From positions 1 through 64,000 of the forward strand of contig CAKUFA010000001.1 in assembly GCA_934647165.1 (NCBI GenBank): a DNA stretch of 64,000 nt, in the 5' to 3' direction. The DNA is from an uncultured Clostridia bacterium. Lineage in GTDB: Bacteria; Bacillota; Clostridia; Christensenellales; Aristaeellaceae. A program made the translations under genes and the position numbers. Within the stretch, counting starts at the first letter, position 1; the number at the start of each line of letters is the position of its first letter. Under the pieces are notes generated by a model that was not told the DNA's origin, did not search any database, and saw only the letters and a program-made list of their open reading frames with translations. Of this stretch, positions 8,157-17,179 are shown one piece after another.

Positions 8157-9032
8157 ATGCAAACGACACAGTCTGCTGCCCATGCGCAGCGTAAATCGCA
8201 CAAGAAGATCGGCGTTTTCCCCTATGTCAACGGGCTGCTGTTCACAATTGTGTGCCTGATTATTCTGGTGCCCTTGTGGAAGGTGTTGGTGGATTCCTTT
8301 GACCTGACCACCGGTTACGGCATGAAACTGTGGCCGGAAAAGTTCGGCCTGGAAGGCTATACCACAGTGCTGACCAACCCTTCCCTGGTGACGCCGCTGC
8401 TCAACAGCGTCATTACCACGGTGTCCGGCACGGTGATCGGCCTGCTTTTGTCCACCCTGGGCGCGTATGTGCTGATTCAGTTTGACATGCCGGGTCGCGG
8501 ATTGTTTGCGGGCATTCTGCTGTTCACCATGATTTTCTCCGGCGGCATGATTCCCAGCTACATCGTTATGCGCAAACTGGGCCTGACCAACACGCTGTGG
8601 GTGGTGATCCTGCTGCCGGCAATCAATGTGTACAATCTGGTGCTAATGCGCAACTTCTTCGAAGGAATCCCCAACAGCCTTTTTGAGAGCGCAACGCTGG
8701 ATGGCTGCACCCCTATGCAGACTTTCTACAAGATTGCACTACCCCTGTCCAAGGCGGCGCTGGCGTCCATCGGGCTGATGTTTGCCGTGTCCTACTGGAA
8801 CGACTATACCAACTACAAGCTGTACATCACCAAAGCCAACCTGTACAATTTCCAGATGAAGCTGCGCTCCATGATGATGGGCTCCAACCTGCCCACAGCT
8901 GTCGGCAGCGCAACGGAAAACACCGTGCAGAACGCTGCGGTCATCGTGGCTATCCTGCCCTTCATGATTCTGTATCCCTTCCTGCAAAAATATTTCGTCA
9001 AGGGCATCAACATCGGCGCCGTGAAAGAGTAA
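8157..9032 (+). CDS. CUT1 sugar ABC transporter permease (LplC/YtcP type)
   Basis: This 291-residue protein is the second half of the membrane pore. It has about six membrane segments and the EAA-type loop ESATLDGCTPMQTFYKI. Conserved MalG-like features include the Ile-Pro-Ser run in the middle (GGMIPSYIV). ATG 8157 follows GGAAGGAGG with normal spacing. It ends the transporter operon and is followed by a hairpin at 9047-9088. Together with the previous permease and the binding protein it forms a YtcP/YteP/YtcQ-like importer for plant cell wall oligosaccharides; the exact sugar is inferred from the neighbours only. Confidence 0.94.
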   Translation: MQTTQSAAHAQRKSHKKIGVFPYVNGLLFTIVCLIILVPLWKVLVDSFDLTTGYGMKLWPEKFGLEGYTTVLTNPSLVTPLLNSVITTVSGTVIGLLLSTLGAYVLIQFDMPGRGLFAGILLFTMIFSGGMIPSYIVMRKLGLTNTLWVVILLPAINVYNLVLMRNFFEGIPNSLFESATLDGCTPMQTFYKIALPLSKAALASIGLMFAVSYWNDYTNYKLYITKANLYNFQMKLRSMMMGSNLPTAVGSATENTVQNAAVIVAILPFMILYPFLQKYFVKGINIGAVKE

Positions 9033-9046
9033 CCATTTTCGGCAGG

Positions 9047-9094
9047 AAAGCGCGGGGGCTGCGTCGAAAAAAAACGCAGACCCCGCTTTGGTTT
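9047..9094 (+). terminator. hairpin after the transporter operon
   Basis: AAAGCG-GGGG-CTGCGT (9047-9064) pairs with ACGCAG-CCCC-GCTTT (9074-9088) with two mismatches, followed by GGTTTA. The T-run is short, so termination may be partial, allowing read-through to the esterase gene. Confidence 0.6.
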
Positions 9095-9172
9095 ATCCGG
9101 ATGACATGCGCGGGTGCGCAATACGATGCCTACGCATGCTTTCAACACAATGAATGCAAAGGAGAAACGCGC

Positions 9173-9880
9173 ATGACCACCATCTTTTGGGCTGGCGACT
9201 CCACCGTGAAGCAGAACACTATCCTCACTTTTCCGCAAACAGGCATTGGACAGGCGTTTGACCGCTACACGCGCCGCTATCACGTGCAAATTGCCAACTT
9301 CGCAGAAAATGGCCGTTCTACCAAACAATTTATTGACGAAGGCCGCCTGATTCCGATTTATGACCAGATCAAGCAGGGCGATTTTCTGTTCATCCAGTTT
9401 GGCCATAATGATGAAAAGGTTGACGATCCCGCCCGCTATGCAGATCCGGATAGCGAGTTTTGTGTCAATCTGGAGAAATTTGTGAACGTTGCGCGTAACA
9501 AGGGCGCTTATCCGGTGTTGATTACACCCCTGACCCGCAGAAATTTCCGCGATCCGTCCCACAAGTTTACCCATGACCGTTGGGCGCAGGCCATGCGGCG
9601 CACAGGCGAAAAGCTTTCCGTGCCCGTTGTTGATCTGACGAAAATGAGTGAGGAACTGGTGGACAGTCTGCCGCCGGAGCAGAGCGCTAAGCTGTACATG
9701 AACATCCCCGCAGGCGTGTATCGGCATTATCCGGAGGGAAAGACGGACGATACCCACCTCCAACCCGAAGGCGCGATTGTTTTTGCCGGGCTCATTGCAC
9801 GCGGATTGAAGCAGCTGGGCGGCGTTTATGCGGATCTGTTGTGCACCGAATACGATCAATGGATGGAGGAGCAAAAATGA
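9173..9880 (+). CDS. rhamnogalacturonan acetylesterase (CE12, SGNH hydrolase)
   Basis: A 235-residue SGNH hydrolase without a signal peptide. Block I is GDSTVK with the nucleophile S10, block III is FGHNDEK, and the Asp-His pair is in DDTHLQPEGA near residue 195. This combination is typical of CE12 enzymes such as RhgT/YesT that remove acetyl groups from rhamnogalacturonan I fragments. ATG 9173 follows AAGGAG; an earlier ATG at 9101 is in a region with no binding site. The stop overlaps the ATG of the GH43 gene, so the two are translationally coupled. The protein probably works in the cytoplasm on imported oligosaccharides. Confidence 0.9.
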   Translation: MTTIFWAGDSTVKQNTILTFPQTGIGQAFDRYTRRYHVQIANFAENGRSTKQFIDEGRLIPIYDQIKQGDFLFIQFGHNDEKVDDPARYADPDSEFCVNLEKFVNVARNKGAYPVLITPLTRRNFRDPSHKFTHDRWAQAMRRTGEKLSVPVVDLTKMSEELVDSLPPEQSAKLYMNIPAGVYRHYPEGKTDDTHLQPEGAIVFAGLIARGLKQLGGVYADLLCTEYDQWMEEQK

Positions 9881-11514
9881 CCGATCAGCTCTACTTGGCG
9901 GATTGCGGGGATGGAACATACCGCAACCCTGTGCTTTGCTGCGATTATTCGGATCCGGATGTGATTCGCGTGGGGGATACTTATTACCTCACGGCTTCCA
10001 CTTTCAACTATGTGCCCGGCTTGCCGATTCTCGTGTCGAAAGATTTGGTAAACTGGACGCTGGCCAATTATGCCCTACCCAACATTCCGGATCGCCGTTA
10101 TGATACACCATGCCATGCGCAGGGCGTGTGGGCACCGGCTATTCGCTACCATGGCGGCCGTTTTTACATTTTTTACGGTATGCCGGACGAGGGAATCTTC
10201 ATGATCAGCACGGAGGATGCGCTGGGTTCATGGGATGCGCCGGTGTGTGTGCTCCCCGGCAAGGGATTGATTGATCCATGCCCCTTCTGGGATGATGACG
10301 GTTCAGCCTGGGTGGTGCATGGCTATGCCAAAAGCCGCATTGGCTTCAAGGCGGTTCTGGGCCTGTTTCCCATGAGTGCGGACGCCACGCATGCCATCGG
10401 GGACGATCATATCCTTTATGACGGACAGGCAACGCAGCCTACCATTGAAGGCCCCAAGGTGTACAAAAGGGATGGCTGGTATTACATTTTTGCTCCGGCG
10501 GGCGGCGTGCCCACAGGCTGGCAGACGGTGCTCCGCAGCCGCGACATTCATGGTCCCTATGAGGAAAAGATTGTCCTCACGCAGGGCAGCACGGTGGTCA
10601 ACGGCCCGCATCAGGGCGGCTGGGTTACGACGCCATCCGGACAGGACTGGTTTTTACATTTCCAATCCCGCGGGTTGTACGGGCGCATTCTGCACTTGCA
10701 GCCCATGGCTTGGGATGCGGATGGCTGGCCGCGCATGGGCGTGAAGGACGAGCAGCCCGCTCCGGCGCCTCAAACGGAGGAAGAAGTCCATCGCGCGGCG
10801 CTGCTTGCAGCCTATCCGGATTGCGGCGTACCGGTGATGCGCTACAAAAAGCCTGATGCGCCCGTGTGTCCCATCACCTCCGAACAGGGATCGGACAATT
10901 TTAAGGCCGATCATCTGGCACTGCAATGGCAGTTTATGGGCAACTGGCGGCCGGATTTCTATCGCGTGGGGGATGGAAAGCTTCAGCTGTATGCCCGCAA
11001 GCTTCCCAGCGGCGGAACAACGCTGTGGGATGCACCGCAGGTGCTTTCCCAGAAGGTGGCGTGTCCCGCTTTTGCGGCAGAAACGGAAGTGGATGTGCAG
11101 GCGCTGCAAAACGGCGCACAGGCAGGCTTCGTGCTCCTTGGCGGCCAGTATGGCGGCATTGCCGTTCGTCCAACGGCAGATGGAGTGAAACTGGATTTCG
11201 TTTATTCTGCGGGCAGCGGCCAGGGGGAGCAAACGCTGGAAACGGTGCTGCAGCCTGAAAAGAACCGGCAGGTGCACCTTCGCATGACCCTCACGCCAAC
11301 AGGATACGATCAGGCGCAGGCTGCGTTTTTCTGGCGTGTGGATGGTGCGGAGTACGCGCCCATCGGCAAGCCATTCAGCCCGGCAAAGGCTACATGGGTG
11401 GGCGCACGGCTGGCGCTGTTTGCTATGCCGCTTGAAATCAACGAGGATGCGGGCAGCGCTTCCTTTAGCGCATTCCATGTGACACCTAATCGTCCTTTCC
11501 CATACGATCGGTGA
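9877..11514 (+). CDS. glycoside hydrolase family 43 (beta-xylosidase/arabinofuranosidase type)
   Basis: The 545-residue enzyme has an N-terminal five-bladed GH43 domain (about 10-300) and a C-terminal beta-sandwich (about 350-540) as in long two-domain GH43 proteins. The base Asp is seen in YSDPDVI (D26), the modulating Asp in GLIDPCPFWDD and the acid Glu in TIEGPKVYK. Such enzymes release xylose or arabinose from side chains; specificity within the family is not readable here. Within a pectin locus, removal of arabinose or xylose from rhamnogalacturonan or xylogalacturonan is likely. The start overlaps the previous stop (ATGA). No signal peptide, so intracellular. A hairpin terminator follows. 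Confidence 0.92.
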   Translation: MTDQLYLADCGDGTYRNPVLCCDYSDPDVIRVGDTYYLTASTFNYVPGLPILVSKDLVNWTLANYALPNIPDRRYDTPCHAQGVWAPAIRYHGGRFYIFYGMPDEGIFMISTEDALGSWDAPVCVLPGKGLIDPCPFWDDDGSAWVVHGYAKSRIGFKAVLGLFPMSADATHAIGDDHILYDGQATQPTIEGPKVYKRDGWYYIFAPAGGVPTGWQTVLRSRDIHGPYEEKIVLTQGSTVVNGPHQGGWVTTPSGQDWFLHFQSRGLYGRILHLQPMAWDADGWPRMGVKDEQPAPAPQTEEEVHRAALLAAYPDCGVPVMRYKKPDAPVCPITSEQGSDNFKADHLALQWQFMGNWRPDFYRVGDGKLQLYARKLPSGGTTLWDAPQVLSQKVACPAFAAETEVDVQALQNGAQAGFVLLGGQYGGIAVRPTADGVKLDFVYSAGSGQGEQTLETVLQPEKNRQVHLRMTLTPTGYDQAQAAFFWRVDGAEYAPIGKPFSPAKATWVGARLALFAMPLEINEDAGSASFSAFHVTPNRPFPYDR

Positions 11515-11520
11515 TTTTCT

Positions 11521-11559
11521 GTCCTGCCTGAGGAAGTTTCTTCCAGCGGCAGGACTTTT
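11521..11559 (+). terminator. intrinsic terminator after GH43
   Basis: GTCCTGCC (11521-11528) pairs with GGCAGGAC (11548-11555), with an inner GGAA/TTCC pairing, followed by TTTT. Confidence 0.65.
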
Positions 11560-11577
11560 GCAGTTAAGGAGGTTTCT

Positions 11578-12936
11578 ATGGTACGCATTGCATCTCAGAA
11601 CATATTGCGCATGCTGCGCCGCTTTAAGCAGGAGGATGTGACGCTTCACGGCTTTGAACTGCGCCAGGATGGGCAAATCCGTGCAGAGGGTTACTATGCG
11701 CCCTTTGACAAGGGGCAGCCTCACCGCATGTATTCTGTCAGCAAAACCATGACGGGTCTTGCCATTGGCTTGTTGGCACAGGATGGAAAATTGTCGCTGG
11801 ATGATCAGATTGTGCGCTATTTCCCGGATAAGCTGCATGGTGAACCGGATGCACGCCTTCAGCGGCTGACCATCCGAGACATGCTCCGCATGGCGACCTG
11901 CTTTAATCGCCGCAGCTATCGCGAGGGAGTGGATCAGGATTGGTCGGATTCCTTTTTCACCACAGTGCCAACCCATGAACCGGGCACGGTGTTTTTCTAT
12001 GACACGTCCTGTTCGCAGGTGCTTGCTGCGTTGGTGCAGCGCCTGTCCGGAAGCACGGTGCTGGATTTTCTTCAGCAGCGAGTTTTCACACCCATTGGCG
12101 CATGCGATGAAAAGCGCTGGCTTCAGGATCCTGCCGGGGTTAACCAGGGAGGCACGGGGCTGATTATGTCCCTGCGCGATTTGGGCAAAACAGCGCAGCT
12201 GATGATGGATGGCGGACGCGGTATCCTGCCGGAAGCATATTTGCGGCAGGCAACACGCTGCCAGATGGATACGCCGTTTCAGCAAAATCCGGAAGAGCGC
12301 TTCGGTTATGGCTGGCAGCTGTGGATGACGCGGCATGGCTGGGCCATGTATGGCATGGGGGGACAGATGGCCATTGCCTGCCCTGAGGAAAAGATTCTCC
12401 TGTGCACGGTAGGCGATACAAGGCTTGACCCTTATGGGGTGCAGAAGCTTTACGATGGCTTTTTTGAGGAGATTATGGAGCATCTGGACGAGCCGGAGGA
12501 AGCTGGCGCACAACAGGCGCTGGAAGATTATCTTGCTTCCATGACGTTCCCTGCGCTGCCCAATGCGGCAGGCTGCACGTGGTATCCCATGGTGGAATAC
12601 CGCGTGGAGGATTCGCGCCTGAAAGGTGTTACAGTCAAAGAAAATGCCGTTCACCTTCAATGGGCAAACGGCGCGCATGTTTTCTGTTGGGATGCATTGG
12701 GCCGGGTGAAGGCGGGCACATGGCAGGATACGCAGGTGCCATGCCTCACAAGCGCGGGCTTTTTGCGGAACAACACCCTGCGAGTTCGCTGCCATCTCAT
12801 TGGTGATGCACCCTGCGGGGTGGAGCTTCTGCTGGCACAATCAGCCACGGGATTGACCCTGCGCCTGCGCCGCTCCGGCGACCCGCTCACCGAGGGCTAC
12901 GAAGGATTGTGGTGGGGGCAAAGCGTCAAGGAGTAA
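11578..12936 (+). CDS. serine hydrolase, beta-lactamase class C/esterase family
   Basis: A 452-residue protein of the beta-lactamase/penicillin-binding-like hydrolase family. The nucleophile motif SVSK is at 53-56 (S53, K56), and HGWAMYGMGG near residue 245 fits the third motif. No signal peptide is visible, which argues against a periplasm-facing beta-lactamase or peptidase and for an intracellular esterase. The C-terminal third (about 310-452) has no motif I recognise. AAGGAGG precedes the ATG. Position inside the pectin locus suggests removal of acyl groups from oligosaccharides, but this is inference. Its last 11 bases overlap the end of the convergent MATE gene. Confidence 0.85.
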   Translation: MVRIASQNILRMLRRFKQEDVTLHGFELRQDGQIRAEGYYAPFDKGQPHRMYSVSKTMTGLAIGLLAQDGKLSLDDQIVRYFPDKLHGEPDARLQRLTIRDMLRMATCFNRRSYREGVDQDWSDSFFTTVPTHEPGTVFFYDTSCSQVLAALVQRLSGSTVLDFLQQRVFTPIGACDEKRWLQDPAGVNQGGTGLIMSLRDLGKTAQLMMDGGRGILPEAYLRQATRCQMDTPFQQNPEERFGYGWQLWMTRHGWAMYGMGGQMAIACPEEKILLCTVGDTRLDPYGVQKLYDGFFEEIMEHLDEPEEAGAQQALEDYLASMTFPALPNAAGCTWYPMVEYRVEDSRLKGVTVKENAVHLQWANGAHVFCWDALGRVKAGTWQDTQVPCLTSAGFLRNNTLRVRCHLIGDAPCGVELLLAQSATGLTLRLRRSGDPLTEGYEGLWWGQSVKE

Positions 12937-14296
12937 GCTTCACGCGATTTTTGCGCCACAGGCCGGTAAGATACAGCAGGAAAAGCAGAAGCGCGCTGAT
13001 GCCGTTGGAAATGACTACCGAATACCATACGCTGCGAACACCCATGTGCAGCAGATGCTCACATATAAACAGCGCGGCAAAACGGAACACCCACAGCCGT
13101 GCTGCATCAATGCTCATGGTAATTTCCGTATGCCCGGCACCTTGAAACAGCCCGGCCGTGGCGTTATAAATGCCATTGGAAAAGCACCAGAAGGACAGGA
13201 TGCTCAGGAAATCGGCCGCCAGTGCAATGACCTCCGCGTCCGCAGAAAATAAGCTTACAATGGCGCTGGAAACAGTGGGGCGAGAGAGAATCAGCCCGCC
13301 GCACAGCAGAAATGTTACCGAGCAGGCCATGGAAATGCGATACCCTTTTTCAGCGCGGTCCGGCTGATTCGCGCCCATGTTCTGCCCTGTGATGGTTGCC
13401 ACAGCCGAGCCGATGCCGTTGGAGGGAAGGGAAATCAGCCCATTGACCTTGTTGCCAATGCCATAGGCGGCCATGGCTGTTACACCGTAGGCATACACGT
13501 TGCGGCTCATCAGCAGAAAGCCGAATTGCATGGTGCTTCCGCCAAGCGCTGTGGGCAGGCCGATGCGCACAATTTCGTGCAGCATGGCTTTTTCAGGCTT
13601 CATCAAACGCAGGGACAGGCGGCTGTCCTCCGAAGGACGGGTGAGCACATAAAGCACGATGCAGGCAGGGACGGCCTTGGCTATCACGGTTGCAAGTCCC
13701 GCGCCTGCTGCGCCCCAATGCAGCGCCACCATCAACAGCGGGTCGAGCACCATGTTGATGCAAATGCCAAGCAGATTCAGCAGCATGGGACGTACAGTGT
13801 CGCCATTGGCCTGGCGGATGGCCTGAAACAGGTTGACGGTGTACAGAAAAGGCATATCCACGGCAACTGTTCGAAGGTAGACCACGGCATGGCGCCATGT
13901 TTCACCGTCCGACCCAAGCCACGTTACGATGGATGGGGTGGCAATTTCCAGCAGCGTGACGCACACAAAGCTGAAAAGCATGGCGCAGGCGAAAATTTGG
14001 TTGGCCATTTTGCGGGCTTCTTCTTTTTTACCTGCACCGATAAACTGTGCGAGCAGCACCGCGCCGGCTACCGTGAGGCCACTGCCGAAGCTGACGATCA
14101 CGCTCTGCACAGGCGACACAAGGCTGATGGCAGCCAGCTGCTCTTTGCCGAGCTTGCCAAGCCAATAGGTGTCCGTGAGGTTATACATCGTTTGCAGAAA
14201 GCTGTTAATCACCACCGGGACGGCGATGGAAAGTATGGCGCGCGTCAGGCTGCCATGAAGAATCAGATCCGTATTTCCGCGTGACAGGTGCCTCAT
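12926..14296 (-). CDS. MATE family efflux transporter
   Basis: The 456-residue protein has the two six-helix halves of the MATE family, which export drugs or metabolites in exchange for Na+ or H+. The N-terminus (LSIAVPVVINSFLQTMYNL-TDTYWLGKLG) and the second-half repeat (GLPTALGGSTMQFG) show typical family signatures. It is the only gene of the region on the minus strand, embedded between pectin genes, and has its own promoter region at about 14339-14375. It is convergent with and overlaps the serine hydrolase gene by 11 bases. A role in the pectin locus is not evident; it may be an unrelated export gene, or may vent a sugar-derived metabolite. Confidence 0.92.
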   Translation of the reverse strand: MRHLSRGNTDLILHGSLTRAILSIAVPVVINSFLQTMYNLTDTYWLGKLGKEQLAAISLVSPVQSVIVSFGSGLTVAGAVLLAQFIGAGKKEEARKMANQIFACAMLFSFVCVTLLEIATPSIVTWLGSDGETWRHAVVYLRTVAVDMPFLYTVNLFQAIRQANGDTVRPMLLNLLGICINMVLDPLLMVALHWGAAGAGLATVIAKAVPACIVLYVLTRPSEDSRLSLRLMKPEKAMLHEIVRIGLPTALGGSTMQFGFLLMSRNVYAYGVTAMAAYGIGNKVNGLISLPSNGIGSAVATITGQNMGANQPDRAEKGYRISMACSVTFLLCGGLILSRPTVSSAIVSLFSADAEVIALAADFLSILSFWCFSNGIYNATAGLFQGAGHTEITMSIDAARLWVFRFAALFICEHLLHMGVRSVWYSVVISNGISALLLFLLYLTGLWRKNRVKLTP

Positions 14297-14422
14297 TTTT
14301 TTTCACCCTTTGCATGCTGTCAAATCAGTACCTCTGTTATTATACACGAGAACAGCGGAAAAAGAAAGTGTTTACAAGCTTCAATCGGGGAAAATACCTG
14401 TGTGTTCGGCTACTTTTGCGCG

Positions 14423-14451
14423 TTGACACCCGGGCACATGTTGGGTATAAT
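14423..14451 (+). promoter_or_regulatory. consensus sigma-A promoter of the GH105-GH28 operon
   Basis: TTGACA (14423-14428) and TATAAT (14446-14451) with a 17-base spacer: a perfect consensus, 50 bases before the GH105 start. A strong promoter with an overlapping operator is expected to be governed by repression. Confidence 0.85.
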
Positions 14452-14461
14452 CAAGGCAGAG

Positions 14462-14477
14462 CTGTTAACGCTTACAT
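14462..14477 (+). promoter_or_regulatory. cre-like operator (CcpA or LacI family)
   Basis: TGTTAACGCTTACA (14463-14476) fits the catabolite-responsive element pattern WTGNNARCGNWWWCAW at every position but the first. It begins about 11 bases after the -10 box, over the start of the transcript, where CcpA or a LacI-family repressor would block the promoter. Confidence 0.65.
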
Positions 14478-14500
14478 TTTACAAAAAGGAGCGTCTGCGC

Positions 14501-15598
14501 ATGAAAGATGTTCAAGGCTTTTTGCGGGAATATCTTGCGGGGTATACCCCTTATAAGCAATACTGGAATTATGAGGACGGATGCGTGCTGACGGGCTGCA
14601 TCGACTTGTACAAGGCTACAGGGGACAAGGGTTACCGGGATTTTGTGATGGAATATCTTGCTCCCCGTGTTGAAGCAGACGGAACTGTTCCGTCTTTTGA
14701 TACGACTCGCTACAGCCTGGATGCCATCAATTGCAGCAGGGTGCTCTTCTTTGCACTGGACGAAACGGGGGATGCGCGCTATCGCAAGGCCATCGAGCAG
14801 CATATGGACAGGCTGCGCAGCCATCCCCGCTGCCGGTGCGGCAGTTTCTGGCATAAAGAAATTTATCCGGAGCAGGTGTGGCTGGACGGACTGTATATGG
14901 CACAGCCTTTCTATATGGCCTATGAAACCCGCTTTGACGGCCTTGCACATGTGGCAGATGTGGTGCGCCAATTCCAAAACGCCCGCGCGCTGTTGTTTGA
15001 TGCGGATAAGGGGTTGAGCTATCACGCCTGTGATACGGCGAAACGTCAAAGCTGGGCGGATGCCCAAACAGGTCGCTCCGCAAACTTCTGGCTGCGTGCC
15101 ATGGGTTGGTATCTCATGGCTTTGGTTGATTGTATCGAACTGCTGGGGCCGGATAAGCTCTATGAACATTACCGCATGCTGGTGGAGCTTTTCCGCGAGA
15201 GTATCCGTGGCCTGCTTCGCTATCAGGATGCGGAAACCGGCCTGTTTTATCAGGTGATTGACCGTTCGGACATGAGCGGCAATTATCTGGAGACCTCCGG
15301 CTCCGCCATGGTGGCCTATGCGGTGATGAAAGCCGTCCGCCTGGGGGTGCTGAATGATGAAAAGTATTTGCCGCTGGGGGAAAAGGCATTCCGCGGTCTT
15401 GTGGACAACAAGCTGACGGCGGATGCTGAGGGCAAGCTGCATTTGACGGATATCTGCAAAGCGGCTGGACTGAGCGATGAGCGGGATGGTTCGGTGGCTT
15501 ATTATCTTTCCGAACCCCGCGTCAGTGATGACAGCAAGGGCGTCGGCCCCTTCATGATGGCCTGCGCCGAATACGCTCAGGCAGAAAAGAACGTTTAA
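14501..15598 (+). CDS. unsaturated rhamnogalacturonyl hydrolase (GH105, YteR-like)
   Basis: This 365-residue enzyme has the six-hairpin fold sequence signature of GH105/GH88. The key Asp residues of YteR-like enzymes are in YSLDAIN (D74) and QVWLDGLYM (D129). It removes the unsaturated galacturonyl residue from the non-reducing end of oligosaccharides made by rhamnogalacturonan lyases, by hydrating the double bond. No signal peptide, so it acts in the cytoplasm. ATG 14501 follows AAAAGGAG; the frame is open upstream but carries the promoter and operator there. It heads an operon with GH28 and an isomerase/epimerase gene. Its presence implies that a pectate or rhamnogalacturonan lyase exists elsewhere, as none is in the window. 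Confidence 0.93.
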   Translation: MKDVQGFLREYLAGYTPYKQYWNYEDGCVLTGCIDLYKATGDKGYRDFVMEYLAPRVEADGTVPSFDTTRYSLDAINCSRVLFFALDETGDARYRKAIEQHMDRLRSHPRCRCGSFWHKEIYPEQVWLDGLYMAQPFYMAYETRFDGLAHVADVVRQFQNARALLFDADKGLSYHACDTAKRQSWADAQTGRSANFWLRAMGWYLMALVDCIELLGPDKLYEHYRMLVELFRESIRGLLRYQDAETGLFYQVIDRSDMSGNYLETSGSAMVAYAVMKAVRLGVLNDEKYLPLGEKAFRGLVDNKLTADAEGKLHLTDICKAAGLSDERDGSVAYYLSEPRVSDDSKGVGPFMMACAEYAQAEKNV

Positions 15599-15613
15599 TG
15601 GAGGATGCGCAGC

Positions 15614-17179
15614 ATGGAACTGAGTTGCCTGTTTGTTTCCGGCCGCAGCGCCGCCTTGCAGCTGGCGGACGGCGGATTGTATAACACCCTGAAGCCTTAT
15701 ACGATTTTTGTCAACGGTCAGGCATGGAAAACAACGGATCGTGTGGTCACCAATCTCTATGGTCTCTGGCCGGATACGGATTACCTGGTGGAGGTGATGG
15801 ACGGGGGAGAAAAGGCAGCTTCCATCACCTTGAAAACGAAGTACGAGAGCGTGTCGCTGAATGTGCGCCGCTTTGGCGCGGTGGGCGACGGCGTGCACGA
15901 TGACACAACGGCCATTCAGGCAGCAATCACCTGCTGCCCTGCATCGGGGCGGGTGCTGATCCCTGAAGGTACATATCTGGTTACGCCGCTGTTCCTCAAA
16001 AGCCACGTATCCGTTGAACTGCAAAAAGGCGCGGAGCTTCGCCTTTGCACTGACCGGCACCGGTTTCCCATTTTACCCGGCATCACGGAATATACGGATG
16101 AATCTGCCGATTACAATCTCGGCAGTTGGGAAGGCAATCCGCTGGACATGTTTGCTGCAATGATTACCGGCGTGGAAGTGGAGGACGTTTGCGTTTACGG
16201 CCCCGGCCTTTTGGACGGGCAAGCAGATAAGGCGGACTGGTGGATCAACCACCGCGTGAAAAACCTGGCATGGCGGCCACGCATGGTGTTCCTGAATCAC
16301 TGCCGGGAGGTAACGTTCCAGGGTGTGACGGTGCGCAACAGCCCCGCGTGGAATCTGCAACCCTATTTCAGCGAACATCTCCGTTTCCTGGGCGTGACGG
16401 TTAACGCACCGGCTGACAGCCCCAACACCGACGGCTTTGACCCGGAAAGCTGCAAGCATGTGCTGCTGGCGGGCGCACATTTCTCCCTGGGTGATGACTG
16501 CATTGCCCTGAAAGCCGGGAAAATCTACATGGGCCGAACCTATCACACACCCTGCGAGGATATTCAAATCAGCCACTGCCTGATGGAAAACGGACATGGC
16601 GGCGTAACGGCGGGCAGCGAAATGGCAGGCGGCGTGAAGCATGTGCGGGTGAGCGATTGCCTTATGCGCAATACTGACCGCGGTTTGCGCGTGAAGACCC
16701 GCCGGGGACGCGGCAAGGATGGCGTGATTGATGATATCGTGTTTGAGCATGTGAAGATGGAGCATGTGGGCGCGCCTTTTGTGGTTAACTGCCTGTATTT
16801 CTGTGATCCGGATGGACATACCGACTGGGTGCAGTCCCGTGAAAAACAGCCGGTGAACGATGGAACGCCCTATGTGGGCAATGTAATCTTCCGGGATGTG
16901 GAGGCGGAGCATTGCGGCGCATGCGCGGGCTACTTCCTTGGCCTTCCCGAACAGCCCATTGAGCATGTGGTGATGGAAGACGTCCACTTCACTTTTGACT
17001 CCAAAGCCAAGCCCATGCAGCCTGCCATGGCCGAGGGTGTAGAGGAGTGCCTGAACCGCGGCGTGATTGCAAAATTTGTTAACCATATTACCATGAAAAA
17101 CGTGACCGTCACCGGGCAGCAAGGCGACATGCTGGACTGCGAACAAGTGACGCATGTGGAAGGAGTCGAGCAACAATGA
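15614..17179 (+). CDS. polygalacturonase/rhamnogalacturonase (GH28)
   Basis: A 521-residue protein: residues 1-78 look like a small fibronectin-III-like domain, then a right-handed beta-helix GH28 domain. The four GH28 motifs are present: NTD (271-273), GDD (293-295), GHGGVTAGSE (H328) and RGLRVK (R359, K361). The enzyme hydrolyses alpha-1,4 galacturonosyl or related linkages. Lack of a signal peptide points to intracellular action on oligosaccharides, more often exo-type. ATG 15614 is preferred over ATG 15605 because the TGGAGG site abuts the earlier ATG. The end overlaps the ATG of the next gene. It is the second gene of the operon. Confidence 0.94.
   Translation: MELSCLFVSGRSAALQLADGGLYNTLKPYTIFVNGQAWKTTDRVVTNLYGLWPDTDYLVEVMDGGEKAASITLKTKYESVSLNVRRFGAVGDGVHDDTTAIQAAITCCPASGRVLIPEGTYLVTPLFLKSHVSVELQKGAELRLCTDRHRFPILPGITEYTDESADYNLGSWEGNPLDMFAAMITGVEVEDVCVYGPGLLDGQADKADWWINHRVKNLAWRPRMVFLNHCREVTFQGVTVRNSPAWNLQPYFSEHLRFLGVTVNAPADSPNTDGFDPESCKHVLLAGAHFSLGDDCIALKAGKIYMGRTYHTPCEDIQISHCLMENGHGGVTAGSEMAGGVKHVRVSDCLMRNTDRGLRVKTRRGRGKDGVIDDIVFEHVKMEHVGAPFVVNCLYFCDPDGHTDWVQSREKQPVNDGTPYVGNVIFRDVEAEHCGACAGYFLGLPEQPIEHVVMEDVHFTFDSKAKPMQPAMAEGVEECLNRGVIAKFVNHITMKNVTVTGQQGDMLDCEQVTHVEGVEQQ

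Noticed and set aside
10654..12840. 728-codon open frame on the minus strand
   Set aside because: It spans GH43, a terminator and the serine hydrolase on the other strand, which are both well supported; no domain is visible in it.
14465..16060. 531-codon open frame on the minus strand
   Set aside because: Antisense to GH105 and GH28, no ribosome site, no domain.
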